Below, in pieces: positions 1 to 11,588 of a DNA stretch of 64,000 nucleotides. The position numbers and the translations under genes were made by a program. Position 1 is the first letter of the stretch; every line of letters starts with the position of its first letter. Under the pieces are notes generated by a model that was not told the DNA's origin, searched no databases, and saw only the letters and a program-made list of their open reading frames with translations. The stretch is from Triglochin maritima (taxonomy: Eukaryota > Streptophyta > Magnoliopsida > Alismatales > Juncaginaceae), in assembly GCA_963682175.1 (NCBI GenBank), contig OY821791.1:22475826-22539825 (forward strand), read 5' to 3'.

Positions 1-1978
1 TATATGTAATCAGTCCACACACCTAGCCTAGTGAATCATTCATGCAAGTTAATTAAGGACTTAAGTGCAAGACATGGACAACCTGAACATCCTCAAGTGA
101 TACAAAGTGTAAGGTCCATTAAGGTTTTTATTTGCATTACTATTTTTTTTTATTTTCTTACTCTTTTTTGTTTCTTTTTCTTACTAGTTAGAGTTTCATT
201 CTCCCAGGGTCAGATTTTGTGCATCATTGCCTATGAGGACTTACACTATTACGTACACCTTTCCCCCAATCTCCACATAGGGCAATCCCTAACACCCGTG
301 TAACGGGAGTTCGGTCGGTGCATCCCAAGTCAGATGACTCAAAGCCCGAGGCACAAAGCCCTACAGACCTAATTTCCCGAGTGATAGGAGCCGTGCGAGA
401 AGAGAGAACACCTACTCACTTATTTCTTATCTACACATGAACCAAAATCCCTACACTTAATGTCTCACAACAAGATTTAAAGGGTCATTGACTACAACAA
501 ACTTCCTTATATTAACAGACACGAATTATTGACTCACTAGGTTCAGGTTGGACTTCTTTAAATGTTTGAGTACTGAAACCCTATGATTACTCGCCCCCTG
601 AGGGAAAACCAGGGTGCATCCTAATGACTCGATAAGACCTAAAGCCGGTATACAAGATATCCTAATGCATCAAGTTCAAGACAATTTTGGGAGCTTTCTT
701 TTTACTTTGCCTCTAAACGGTTTTGCACATGTTAAACACACGCAAAACTCACAAAACTTTTTCTTTCACAAACACATGAAGATTTTGAAAGAAATGTGAA
801 AATTTTAAAGCACTAGGCAACCAAAAGAAGACAAGTCACCCAAGGATCATGGCAAGCAGATATATCGATATTAAATGCACCACACTAACATGACCCTATC
901 AACACACACAAAAGAAAAGAAAATCAAAGAAAAAAGACTCGATTATGTACACACGTAAAACACCCCCCACACCTACTTCAGGCATTGTTCTCAATGAATG
1001 TGAGCATGAAACTACATGGATATATGCATGAAAAAGGGAAGATCTTACGAACATGAAGCGCAAAAGGAATTTTGTGGTTATGTTGATGGACACAAACCCA
1101 AATTCCCTCAAAACCTGTGAGATGCTAAAGAAGGGATACAAATACGTAAAAGAAATGTGGCCCAAATACACAAGGGTTGGGGCCCACAACATTCAATGCT
1201 CGCTAATGGAGTCTTTTATTGTACTTTTTTTCTTTTTTTTAATATAACTATCTACAAAAATAAGTTCTCATCTTCATTTGTGAAAGGACATCAAATGTGA
1301 ACCTGAAAACTTAGTCAATGCACTTGGAAAGGGAACATTACACCACGTGGGGCCAGAATACTCATGTTTGGGCCACCCTCACAAAGAGCACAAGATGAAA
1401 GGAGAGGTTCATGAATTATATGCAAAGGCGTCTCATTCAAAGGATCAAACTAAAAGAGCTTGGACCTCTCAAGTGTTTAGGAAATAAGGGGCAACGGAAG
1501 AAGAGTTTCTTACGTTACGGTACTGAAGTTATGATCGTCAATCCAAACTCTCCAACCAACACGTTGGTGGGTCGGAACGAGGTCAAGAACCTCGTTATGC
1601 ATGTCCGACTCACCAGGCAAACAGAAGGTGGGTCTCTCACCCAAGGTATCCTCCAGGGAACTCCTAATATCCTCATTAGCAATGTAGTTGTTGACGTTCT
1701 ATAATTTCCAAGATGATCATGAACAATAGTGAAAGACAAACTCTCATCAGGTCGTTTGAAATTAAGGGTACTAGGGAGCTATTGCTCCACCAGAGGTGAG
1801 TCCTTAAGAGGCACAACATGAAGATCATATGGTTCAAGGGCTACAAGACAAAAAGATAAGGCATAATGAAGTTGGCCATGTTATTCTTAATTTGGATCGA
1901 ATCCCCCGCCATGTGTTCGTGAATTGAAACCCCGAGTCCCTCAGACTGACTAGGAGTTTGATTGTGAAATATTGTGTT
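1..1978 (-). other. Noncoding 3' internal region of element A
   Basis: No convincing coding sequence is visible. About 1.2 kb matches the equivalent part of element B (13433-14690), including shared short AT-rich tracts and a block near 970 that resembles 14370. Short open frames here have no recognisable domain and are interrupted by homopolymer runs. This is probably the untranslated stretch between the gag remnant and the missing 3' LTR. Confidence 0.6.
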
Positions 1979-2865
1979 TTAAATTTGTGGATGTGGCGGT
2001 GGTTCGATATCAGAAGATAAATCCTCATGTTCACAAGAAATGTCACCCTCCTCACGTTTACTTAATTGTTGCGTAATTTGGCTCACACACATTTCCATAG
2101 TTTGTATGGAATTTTGAGTGGACTTCATTACATTTTGAGTGGTTTCCATGAACGTTCGGAGGGTTTGTTCTACAGAATCAAGTTTAGGGTCAACTGTGAG
2201 GCTCAAGTCAGAATTTGGGAAATTGTTGGGTTGGGTGTTGATGGGCTGAGAATAGGGCCAATGATTTGGAGTAGGGTGTTGGTAGAATTCAGGGAATTCG
2301 GGAGGAGGATACCAGGGTGGAAATGATATTTGAGAATTATATAAGAATTGTCTCTCCATGAATCCATCCCTCTCGGTGTCTACGCGGATACGTAATGATA
2401 ATATTGAGCATTTTTCGAAAATGTATGCTCATACTCAGGCTCTGGGGGAACATAAGGACATTCCCCGAAAACATGACCACTCAACCATGCACTCATGTCG
2501 TCTACCACATGCATGAAAGAGGCCAAAGGTTCTTGCAATGTCTCAGTTTGATGACCAACATATGATCTGACGTAACTAGATGGTGATCTAGCAGTCGGTG
2601 CCTCTCTCATATTACCCCAATATGAAGATCGCTCAGTCACACAATTAAGATTGTCCCAACCATACGAGGTGTTTGTCTGAGCCACCCCAGGTTGCATGGG
2701 TCCGGGATACCAGGGAGAATTATACTGGTCCCAACAATGATATGGATGGTCGCCCATGTAACCATCCATCTCAACAGCAACAAAAAAACTCTCGAGTCGA
2801 CCACTTTCACCACCACGAGAACAAGCTCGCAAAAAGTGCTCGACTCGACTCTTAAATGCTAACAA
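1979..2865 (-). pseudogene. Decayed gag of element A
   Basis: Two minus-strand frames (2865-2380, then 2359-1979) align in order with the gag of element B. The N-terminal part shares the arginine/glycine-serine-rich start followed by MDG and GD. A short NMREAPTARS-like segment corresponds to B's TMREPPAARS segment. A GECPYVP segment looks like the remains of a zinc knuckle. The second frame is proline-rich, then has a helical segment ending ITQQLSKREEGD, typical of the C-terminal gag region of Athila-type elements. The central capsid-like core present in B and E is absent, so this copy is an internal deletion derivative. Nothing suggests it makes a functional protein. Confidence 0.6.
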
Positions 2866-3893
2866 AGAGTGTAAAGGGGAGGAGACTAGAACGTAGAAGT
2901 AGGTGAGAAAAAGATGATTCAGAGGAGAAGTTAAGAATCCTTAAACCTAGTGTGGGTAGTGGGAGAGGGTAGAAGTCTAATCTAGCAAGCTCGGCTCAAA
3001 CAATTTATGCTATGGGTCCTTAAGCTAGACGACGCCTAACTTCGAGATCACTAGTACCAGTATCGACATGCCTCACCTCTCTACAATGAAGACCATAATG
3101 CCCAGCATGTGATACCAGATCTGGAGATCCGGTACCTCCTACTATCGACAAGGTAGGCGACGCTGATCAGGTCATGACGGTCTCAACTCGATCACTCTTC
3201 TAATGCGTCCGAAATCCTTACGGCCAATGTCTACTTGCTGTTAGAATTAAGGATTTATTAAGAGTGATATATGGGGCAAAGGAAAGGGTGATGAAATCCC
3301 CCCACCTTATCTTGTATGGGATAGCCCCTCCTTAGTAGCGTTTTGATCCTTAATCTAGCAATCCACTCTCCAATCAAACGCTCAACTCGCTCTTGTCCCA
3401 ATGCACCTTAATAACTAACGCATGATCTAAACATGCATGAGTGAGGGAATTGGGTGCACGTACCTCACGCCAACAATCAACAACAAAAAATGTAAAGAAA
3501 AGAAAAGACAAATGCGTGCAAGTTGTACAAATGATGCATGACCTAGATGGCAATCAATCTAGACTTTGGCTTTGAGTTTTAAGGTCCAAGTTGATTAAAG
3601 GGGATTGATTGTTAATCTGGGAGCAAACTAAACGTCAGAACATGCAAGATTGCACTCCCAGACAACTAATATGAAAGAACAAACTACCAGAACAAAACTT
3701 GAAGCTAAAGACGCTAGTCAGGTCGCCAATTGGCGGTCCCAGACAACTGATTGGATGTCAGTTTGGTGTCTTTTGACTTCCAATTGCTCCAGTAGCTTCC
3801 CCTTGATCCGGTGGATCCCTGAAACAAACCAAAACTAAAAACAAAAAATTAAAACCACTCGAATCGTACAAACCAAAGTCTAGACAGAACACC
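2866..3893 (-). other. Leader of element A
   Basis: About 1 kb between gag and the primer-binding site has no coding signal. It is collinear with the leader of element B (17924-18948), including a block around 3020-3060 whose relatives also occur at 18080 and, on the opposite strand, at 31200. A near-perfect palindrome, CGCCAATTGGCG, lies at 3724-3735, some 160 bases downstream of the primer-binding site in the sense of transcription. Confidence 0.65.
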
Positions 3894-3911
3894 TCCCCGG
3901 CAACCACGCCA
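3894..3911 (-). promoter_or_regulatory. Primer-binding site (tRNA-Asp type), degenerate
   Basis: The minus strand reads TGGCGTGGTTGCCGGGGA, next to the LTR end. It matches the 3' end of plant tRNA-Asp(GTC) except for a short central difference. Elements B and E carry the exact version. Confidence 0.75.
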
Positions 3912-3917
3912 AAAACT

Positions 3918-5299
3918 TGTTTAAATGTTTTATTAATAACCACAAGTTCACGGCCGTGTTGAAGTGGTGGCAAATATGGGTCGATCCACAAGGATTTGTG
4001 TCAACTCTGGTTTGTTCGAAGGCAAGCAGGAAAAGAGCGGAAGAAGTTGTGACTACACTAAACTAACTACGCTAAGCTAGAACGAAACAAAGAAAAAAGA
4101 TGAAAGCTGGAAATCAGAAATGGAAAACCCTAAGGGGTGGAGTGTGTGCACACATGTAAAAAGATGGTGAAGAATGCCTTCAATAGGCACAAATGTAGGT
4201 AGTGTTTTCATGTATAGGAAGTGTCTAAAGGTTATGGTAAAACCTATCAATCCATTCACTAACCTAGTTGATTAACATTCACATATACAAGTTGGTTATT
4301 TCAGAACCTAAACAAGCATGAGAGGTGTCTAATATTTGTGGCAAAACTCATCAAGGGAAGTGTTCTACTCTAAAAAAGCAAGCATACATTCACATTTATC
4401 AACACATTCCAAAATAAGGCATTCATTTCCATTTTTTAATGCATGTATGAACATCATCTCCACCCCTAAAGGGGGATGGAACTACTCTCTAATCATTACA
4501 CTACAAACTACATTAACAAAACGAAACATTCTAATGAAAGGCAATTAAACTAAGCAAACAAGAAATATTAAAAAGCTAAATGAATGGAAACTAAACTAAA
4601 GAAGCATGCAAGAATTAAAAGACAAGACCGTATTAAAAGAAACGAAGAAAAATTATTTTATTAACATGACTCACATTGCAAGTGACATTCTTCTCCACCT
4701 TGAGTTTTTGCTTCAAGGCTTTTACTCCTAGTAGAGAGAATGCCACCAAGCAATGAGTGAATACAAAAGGAGGAGGACGACTTCTATTTATAGTCATAGA
4801 AAAAGGTAATCAAGGACAATCCCCCGATGTGGGACTAATAAAACCTTCCCAGAATACATATAAACACATAATCCATCTCCTGGAGAAACCGGGTTGGATT
4901 CGGACACAAACGGACCGTTAATTGGCAGTCACTTTTTCCTGGATCCGACCCATTTTCGGATATGTTCTTTATTTCTTCAATACTTCACATGGGGTGCACT
5001 CAGATCGGTTATAGGAGTGTCGGTCCGAATCGAATTGCCAAAATACTCCACATGATGGAGTGGAGTTTCTTCATTTGCTCATTGGTCATTTTGGGCATAC
5101 ATTCAGGTCCTTCACCCTTGCATCGTAGTCCCAAAGTCTCTCAAATAAGTCATTTTTCCATCTTTTAGGTCCTTTTATGCTTCTTCTCCTCAAACCTATT
5201 TATTTCTGAAATTTAAACATAAAACTCGTTACGTAGCAATGTTAAGGTGAAAGATAATGGATATAAGACACAAATGTATGCATGAAATGATATCAATCA
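3918..5299 (-). repeat. LTR of element A
   Basis: The 1382-base LTR begins TG and ends CA in the plus reading. It is related throughout to the LTRs of element B. A TATA-like TATTTATAG lies near 4785 (minus orientation). About 125 bases upstream of it, at 4912-4930, is a decayed form of the family palindrome (GGACCGTTAATTGGCAGTC). Confidence 0.75.
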
Positions 5300-5330
5300 G
5301 TGACTTTAACTGCATTGTGATTAGAAGCAA
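5300..5330 (+). pseudogene. Short LINE endonuclease scrap
   Basis: Immediately after the LTR of A, about 30 bases encode DFNCIVIRS. This closely resembles the GDFNCILISS segment at 6308-6338. It is the conserved GDFN stretch of the endonuclease domain of plant LINEs. Too short to say more. Confidence 0.45.
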
Positions 5331-5940
5331 GCAAGGAAGTGAAGGAGTAGAGGAGACAAAAGAGGAGATAGAGAAGGGTAGAGAGATAGAGAAGGAGAGA
5401 GGAGATAGAGAAGGGAGAGTAGAGACAGAAGGGAGGGAGGTGAGGGAAAAAGGGAGAAGCGAGCGAGAGAAAGAGAGTAGAAGAAGAGAGAGGAGAGGAT
5501 AAGGAGAGAGGGAAAGAGTGAGAATGAGAAGAAAACGTGGATAAGAGAGAACGATAGAGAATGAGAAAAGGAGAAGCGAGATATTGTGACAAGAGGAGAG
5601 AGAGAGAACGAGAGAGATGGATAAGAGGGAGAGGGCGGAGAGAAGAAGGAGACGGGCAGAAGAAGGAGATGAAGAGAAGGAGAAGAGGGAAGAGGTGGGG
5701 AGAGGTAGGCAAGAGGAGACAGAGGGGAAAGGGAGAGAGAAGAGAGACAACGAGCGAGAATGAGAGATAGAGAAGGGAGTGTGGAGAAAATAGGAGAAGT
5801 GAGAGAAAGGAGAGAAGGAGAAGGAGAAGGAGAGAGGAGAGAGAGATAAAGAGAGAGGGATAAGGAGAAGAGGGATAAAGGAGGGAGGGAAGAAGAGAGA
5901 GAAAGACAGAGAATGAGAGGGAAAATGAGAAGGGAGATTT
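5331..5940 (+). repeat. 600-base polypurine (GA-rich) tract
   Basis: Almost pure A/G on the plus strand with irregular GAGA, GGAGA and GAAGGAG units and very few pyrimidines. Long open frames on the minus strand (serine/leucine/phenylalanine-only) are artefacts of the composition. Such tracts can form triplex or H-DNA in vitro; any role here is inference. Confidence 0.9.
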
Positions 5941-6338
5941 GGCCACTCAAACATGATGAGGGTTCGCATTATGGAGGCAAAGGTGCACATTGTGTGTCTT
6001 GTGGAACATAAGGTGAAGTTGAAGAAGCTAGATCGGTTCAAAGGGGCGATTTCGCCACATGCATGGGCATCCAATAGCTTGATAAGGGATTCCGGGAGAA
6101 TTTTAGTGCTTTGGAATGAGCAAATGGTGGATTTAAGAGTGACCTATGAGACAACACAACTTCTCCAATTGGAAGGATGTGTGAAACAAGATGGGAGACA
6201 CTTAGCATTGACGACAATCTATGGGAAAAATGGGCATAGATGGAAAAGAGTTTTGGGAAGACCTTGGGAAAGAGGCTCCCGGACCCGATGTTCCTTTGTT
6301 GGTGGGGGTGACTTTAATTGCATTCTGATTAGTAGCAT
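5941..6338 (+). pseudogene. LINE (non-LTR retrotransposon) endonuclease fragment
   Basis: An open frame (5953-6342) encodes part of an apurinic-type endonuclease domain as found in plant L1-like LINEs. Visible features are a VCLVEHKVK segment (the 'vGLvETK' region with the catalytic glutamate), a central GRILVLWN segment, TTIYGKNG, and the catalytic GGDFNCIL motif near the end. Family members continue for a further 1000 residues with reverse transcriptase. Here the frame ends within a few codons of GDFN, where LTR-like sequence begins. This is a truncated relic with no host function. Confidence 0.75.
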
Positions 6339-7150
6339 ATAATGCATCATATTCATGCTATATATCCTTTATTTTACCCCAATATTGTGCTACTCTAGTT
6401 GTTGTTGTAGTGTTTCAGGTGTTAGGTAATAAAGAAGAGAAAATGAAACAAAAAGGACTTCAATGCAATAAGAATGGACTGAATTGAAGAATTCTGGACC
6501 CATTTGTAATGCACAAGGACTAGAACGCAAACCAGGAAGGACCCAAGTGAAGACCTTGATGGATCTGATTGTGAAATGCCAAAGTATTGTGACACATGAC
6601 TTGAACCAAACCAATATTTCACCAATTAAAGTCAAATCGCTTCAAGACAGTGGACCAGGGCTTCACCCAATGTGCAAAATACAACATCAAACCTCTTCTA
6701 AGAAATCAGAACTGATCATACGTGAAAGATCCGCTAGTGATGGATTTGGATCTGCCACTGGTGGATCATTTTTTCTCCAAATGATACGTACTTTCTCTCG
6801 TGGCTCGGACTTGATTAATTGGGTGCACAAGAGTATAGAAAACATTATGACAACCGTCAGATTGCTCCCATATCCATCCAAACCCATATTTTTTCTATAA
6901 ATACCATTGTAAACCCTCCTCTCCACCTCTTCTTCCTCCTTCCCCCATTAGAGTAGGTTTTAGTTTCCTATTTTAGTAGTGTAATAATGGGGTTGGAGAG
7001 GAGCAAACTTTGTCTTTTATTTTCTTAATCTAGTTTACTTCTTGTTTATTGTGTTGATGTTTTCCTTTGATGCAATTTCTTTTATGTTGTTTGTTTAATC
7101 TAGTCTTCTACATTTCTTTCATGGGTTTATGTTATTTTCATGCTTTCTTT
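6339..7150 (+). mobile_element. LTR-like remnant of a further Athila-type family
   Basis: The segment begins with a TAATGCATCAT motif resembling the start of the element E LTR. It carries a TATA box (TCTATAAATACC, about 6892-6903) and a T-rich downstream region similar in composition to the LTR of E. An imperfect inverted repeat (GATCCGCTAGTG and CACTGGTGGATC) lies about 150 bases upstream of the TATA. Boundaries and target duplication were not resolved. No coding sequence. Confidence 0.4.
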
Positions 7151-7193
7151 AGTATATGCAAGTGAGTATATGGTTTTGCCATAACCTAAATCT

Positions 7194-7332
7194 TATAAAG
7201 CTTATCATGTGGGTCCACTAATCAAGTGAGATCCTGTCCTTTCTTCCATCCATATCCTATATCCTTTCTTCCATGGTTTATGTTATTATAAAGCTTATCA
7301 AGTGAGATCCTGTCCTTTCTTCCATCCATATC
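7194..7332. repeat. Local duplication of a roughly 50-base unit
   Basis: ATAAAGCTTATC followed by AGTGAGATCCTGTCC and TTCCATCCATATCC occurs at about 7194-7260 and again at 7287-7332, with small indels. It sits directly beside the B-type LTR fragment. Confidence 0.6.
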
Positions 7333-7482
7333 CTAACCTTATCATTCCCATAAAATAGGTCCACTAATCAAAGCATAAGCTAAGCTTCATTCAAGAGCAT
7401 TAGCATATCAAAGATAAGAGTGAAAATCCATTAGATGCTTATGGAAATCATATAAAGCTCAAGGGATTAAGATAACACACAC
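7318..7482 (-). repeat. Fragment of a B-type LTR
   Basis: About 165 bases match the middle of the B LTR (for example 12110-12275), including AAAATAGGTCCACTAATC and the AAGCATAAGCTAAGC stretch. It is a relic of an earlier insertion joined to the edge of gypsy element C. Confidence 0.75.
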
Positions 7483-7519
7483 TTAATATATAACCCAGCA
7501 AGTGAGTCAAGATATGAAG

Positions 7520-7576
7520 ATCTCGTCTCTCCTAATTAGGGTTTAGGGTTTAAGTCCTAACAATCCACCCTCCTTA
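7520..7576 (-). repeat. 3' LTR edge and polypurine tract of gypsy element C
   Basis: The segment ending TTTAAGTCCTAACA at 7562 matches the outer edge of the C 5' LTR (27840-27876) for about 37 bases. On the minus strand AAGGAGGGTGGAT (7563-7576) precedes the LTR TG, which is the expected polypurine tract. The rest of the 3' LTR is lost. Confidence 0.65.
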
Positions 7577-7599
7577 AAGAAATTTTGTCAATGACATTT

Positions 7600-8804
7600 A
7601 AAACAAGCTACTAGGATTCTGTCCTGTCAAGAATCGGTAAACCGAACAATTCACGGTCCACCGAATCAAACCCAGTTCGGTCCACCGAATACCTGTCGGA
7701 TAACCAAATCCTTCCCATCAGTAGACTTTAGGAGGTTCTCTAGAATTTTCCTAATGGAAGACCGAACCACCTTCGGTCGACCGAATAGCCATGGACAATT
7801 TTTGGACTTTGCTCCAACGGTTGTGTTTGAATCAAGCCCTTAGAGCCCAATTGACATGTCCTAATTCGGACAACTGAAGACCTATCGGTCAATTGAGTCC
7901 TTCTTGACTTTAGGTGCCCAATGTCTATTTACACGTGACACTTGACCGTTGTACCCAACGACTATTGACCATTAACTATCAGTGCTAAACCCACACCATC
8001 TTTGGTCTACCGAAGTAAACACAGTCAACCAAACATGAGTAATCAGAGCCCAACCAATCTTATTGTCAACATTGGAACTGTGAACCGAACCCTATTTGGT
8101 GAACCAGGTGCATAGTTTAGACCAATCAATTTGTAGTGTCTCGAACTACCATTACATTAAGGGTCGACCGAACCTTGTCTAAAAACTGCCCAAGATTATT
8201 TCACATCTTGTTTCTCATTGGTCCATTTTCCCCACCAACTCGCAAAGGGCTAGTAGAGCTTGACGGCTTATAAATAGGACCCCATTTGTTGGTTCTACAT
8301 CTCTTGAACACTTCCTATCTATCCTATACTCAAAGTCAAATCCTATTCATCTTCAAGCTCTTATTCTTCTATACTCAAGCCAAAATTTCACCACTTGGAT
8401 ATCCATTCCATATCAATATCCAAGTGTTCTCAAGTATACAGAGTTAGTTATATTGTGATTCCATTTCCATATTCAAGAATCACCAAGTGTTGTAAAGCTT
8501 CGAGGAAGCTCCCTCTGAGGTTGTGAGAGGAGACATGAGCAAGCCGAGGATTGTTCGCGAGGCTCGGTGTTGTAAATGATGTTGATCTCGGCCTCGAATG
8601 AAGATCGGTTAGTGGAACCGTAAGCAAGGCTTGGGAGATCAAGTGAGGCTTGCGAGGAGGACTAGGACCGGGGTGCCGTGTCGATCCTCTCTAAACTTTG
8701 GTGTCAATGATTTTTTGGTTTGCAATTGTCTTCTCCCTTAATCCTTCAATTAGTGTTTTTAATTCCTCATTAATGTAGTAATTAGAGGGCCATCGATCCT
8801 AACA
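7600..8804 (+). repeat. Ty1/copia-type LTR inserted in the 3' end of gypsy element C
   Basis: The right end (…TTAGAGGGCCATCGATCCTAACA) and the R/U5-like part (8460-8760, containing TTGTGAGAGGAGA and GGTTGTTCGCGAG-like segments) resemble the copia F LTR end at 63370-63805. A TATA box (TTATAAATAG, 8268-8277) gives plus-strand orientation. The upstream half carries many decayed copies of a CGGTCGACCG-type palindrome (7640-8190). The left boundary is uncertain and no target duplication was found. No internal copia sequence follows, so it is a solo or recombined LTR. Confidence 0.6.
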
Positions 8805-11588
8805 CAACTAACTGCCTCTCGCCTACCTCACTCTAGCAGACCGGTGATTTGCACGGGCTCCCGTACAAAGCCTGATACGGTGCCATCCCAATACTCACGT
8901 GGAAACTGTTGTTGTAGGCGAACTCTATCAGCGGCAGATGATCATCCCAGTGTCCTGCCAAATCCAGAGTGCAAGCTCTCAACATATCCTCTAGCATCTG
9001 GATTGTCCTCCCAGACTGACCGTTTGTCTGTGGGTGAAAGGTTGTACTGAACTTCAACTATGTTCCCAAGGCCTTCTACAAACTCCTCCAAATTCTGGAT
9101 GTAAACCCAGGGTCCCGATCTGAGATGATACTCACAGGGCTACATGCAGTCTAACTATCTCCACGATATACAACTTAGCTAGACCCTCCAAAGGCATCGT
9201 GGTCCTGATCGCTAAAAGGTGTGCTGACTTGGTCAGTCGATCGATGATAACCAAAATCGCGTCATGAAATCTCCTTGACTTTGGCAACCCATTGAAAAAA
9301 TCCATTGTCACATGCTCCCACTTCCATTCTGGCAACACAATCCTCTGCATCGGCCATAGGAGTCTTTGATACTCAATCTTCACCTACTGACAAACTAAGC
9401 ATCTGGACACAAACTCTGCTATGTCCTTCATCGTACCCTTGCACCAGAAATTCTGCTATAGATCCTTGAACATCTTCATGCTCCCTGGGTGAATAGTGTG
9501 TCAGGCTCTATGTGCCTCCTCCATGATTTCCTTCCTTAAATCTTCCATCTACGGCACCCAAAAACGGTTGGTGAACCATAGACCTCCATCTACCCCTACA
9601 CTGAAGTCTAATCCTTCCTTCGTTGCCAACAACACTAATCTAGGCAACTCATCATCTCCACTTTGAGCCTGCATGATCCTTGATACAATTTGAGGATCTA
9701 CTCTCAGTCCAACAATCATAGCTACCTTTGATCCCCAGTGAACGACTTCCACTCTGCCAACTCTCAATCAACCTCTACTCCTGAATGCACAAACTGTCTA
9801 CTAAGACTTCCGTCTTCCTGCTTAAGGCAATTGCGTCTGCATTTCCTTTCCTGTGGCGATAAGAAATGGTGAAGTCATATTCCTTGATGAACTCTAGCCA
9901 TCTGTGCTGCCTCATATTCAACTCTTTCTGTGAAACAGATACTTCAGAATCTGGTGGTCGGTGAAGACCTCAAACCATTCTCTATACTGATAAAGCCTCC
10001 AGGTCTTCAGCGCATGAACTACCTTCGCCAACTCCAAGTCATGCATAAGGTAGTTCTTCTCGTGTGCCTTTAGCTACCTCGATGCATATGCTACCACCTT
10101 CTCGTGTTGCATGAGCACACAACCCAAACCAATCCCTGACACGTCACTATACATCACATAACCACCACTGCCATTTGGAAGAGTCAGGATCTGTGCAGTC
10201 ATCAGTCGTCTCTTCAACACCTGAAAATTGTCCTCACTTCTGGGACCAAACAAACTTACACCTTTCTGTGTCAATGCCGTCAGTGGTAAACCAAGTGTGG
10301 AGAAATCCTTGATGAACCAATGGTAGTAGCCTACAAGTCCCACAAAACTCCTTGCCTTAGTCACACTCGTTGGGATCTTCCATTGCGTCACTGCCTCAAC
10401 CTTCGTTGGGTCCACTGAGATCCTGTCCTTTGACATAATGTGCCCGAAACTCGCACTTCGAGTACTTAGCATACAACTAGTGATCCCTCAAGATCCCCTG
10501 TACGATCCTAACATGCTCCCTGTATGGCTCTCTATCTGGAGACTAGTCCAGAATGTCGTCCACGAACACAATGACGAAATTGTCAAGGTACGGCTTGAAC
10601 GTTCTGTTGATTAAGTCCATGAATGTTGCAGGTGTATTCGCCAGTCCAAACGGCATCACTAGAAACTCATAGTTCCCGTACCATGTCCTGAAAGTTGTCT
10701 TCTGGACGTCTGCCTCCTTGATCCTCAACTGATGACAAAACCTGAGCGTAGAACCATCTTGGGAAAGACAGACGCTGACTGTAACTGATCAAAGAGGTCC
10801 TCGATAAAGGGTATTGATTCCTAATGGTAACCGTATTCAACATTCTATAGTCGATGCACATCCGCAACAATCCATCCTTCTTCTTTACAAAGAGTACCAA
10901 CGCTCCCAAGGTGATCTACTGGGCCGGATGAATCCAGAAACCATCAACTCTTGCAACCGCCTCTTCAACCCAGCCAACTCTGCAGGTGCCATCTGGTACG
11001 GAGCCTTCGACTGCGAAGTGGTACCAACTACCTAGTCGATACCAAACTCTATCTCTCGGTGTGGCGGTAGACCAGTGATGTTATCTGGAAACACGATTGG
11101 AAAATCCAGCACAACCTCAATATCCACCAATCTCCTCGTCTCGGGGTTTGGAAATAGCAGCGTAGTCCCAAATGCATTGCATCCCTGGTGTATCAGCTTA
11201 TGTGCCTTCATTGTTGAGAGAATGATTCGGCCTCCTCAATTCTTCATTCCCTTGATCAGCACATCCCGCTGACACTTCGTTGGGATTAGAATCTTTTTCT
11301 CACGGCAAAAGACATGAACGTTGTACTATGAAAGCTTGGGCATTCCCAGTATGACATCGAAGTACTCCATCGGGAGCAAGACCAGATCTGCCAGAAAATC
11401 TTGGTCTCCCGAAACAACTATGGTGCCCGGGAGAAAATTCCCCATAATGCCCACCTCTCCCATGGGCATACTGACTTCCAAACTAGCAGCCAGCTACATA
11501 GGGTTACGACACAACACTTCTGTAAACTTCTCTCAGATAAATGAGTGTGTGGCACCACAATCGAAAAGTACTCTTGGTACATGATCAT
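8805..11588 (-). pseudogene. Gypsy element C pol: protease, reverse transcriptase, RNase H, integrase
   Basis: Fragmented frames on the minus strand give an ordered gypsy pol. The protease active site FDCGATHSF lies near 11540-11570. The reverse transcriptase N-terminal part (10909-10667) has FVKKKDG and CIDYRMLN. The catalytic region (10728-10543) has [12 protein letters not shown] and FVDD. The thumb and RNase H (10472-10074) include FVGLVGYY and the YSDVSG segment. The integrase (9383-9132 and 9057-8833) has WKWEHVTMDF, DRLTKSAHL and HPQTNGQSGRT. Many stops and frameshifts separate these, so no polyprotein can be made. The integrase stops abruptly after a GERQLV-like stretch at the copia LTR junction. 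Confidence 0.85.

Larger units (their letters stand above)
1..5299 (-). mobile_element. Athila-like LTR retrotransposon A, cut by the window edge
   Basis: Read on the minus strand, the element starts with an LTR (3918-5299), then a degenerate tRNA-Asp primer-binding site (3894-3911), a roughly 1-kb leader, a decayed gag, and noncoding internal sequence that runs off the left edge. The stretch 1-1260 is collinear with 13433-14690 of element B, which identifies the family. No protease, reverse transcriptase or integrase is visible in the part present. The base after the LTR (5300) begins a LINE-like sequence, so A probably landed in a LINE. The target duplication cannot be tested because the other end lies outside the window. 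Confidence 0.8.

Noticed and set aside
5229..6074. Long serine/leucine-rich open frames on the minus strand
   Set aside because: They are produced by the purine tract, which has no stop codons in several frames at once; no domain or codon signal.
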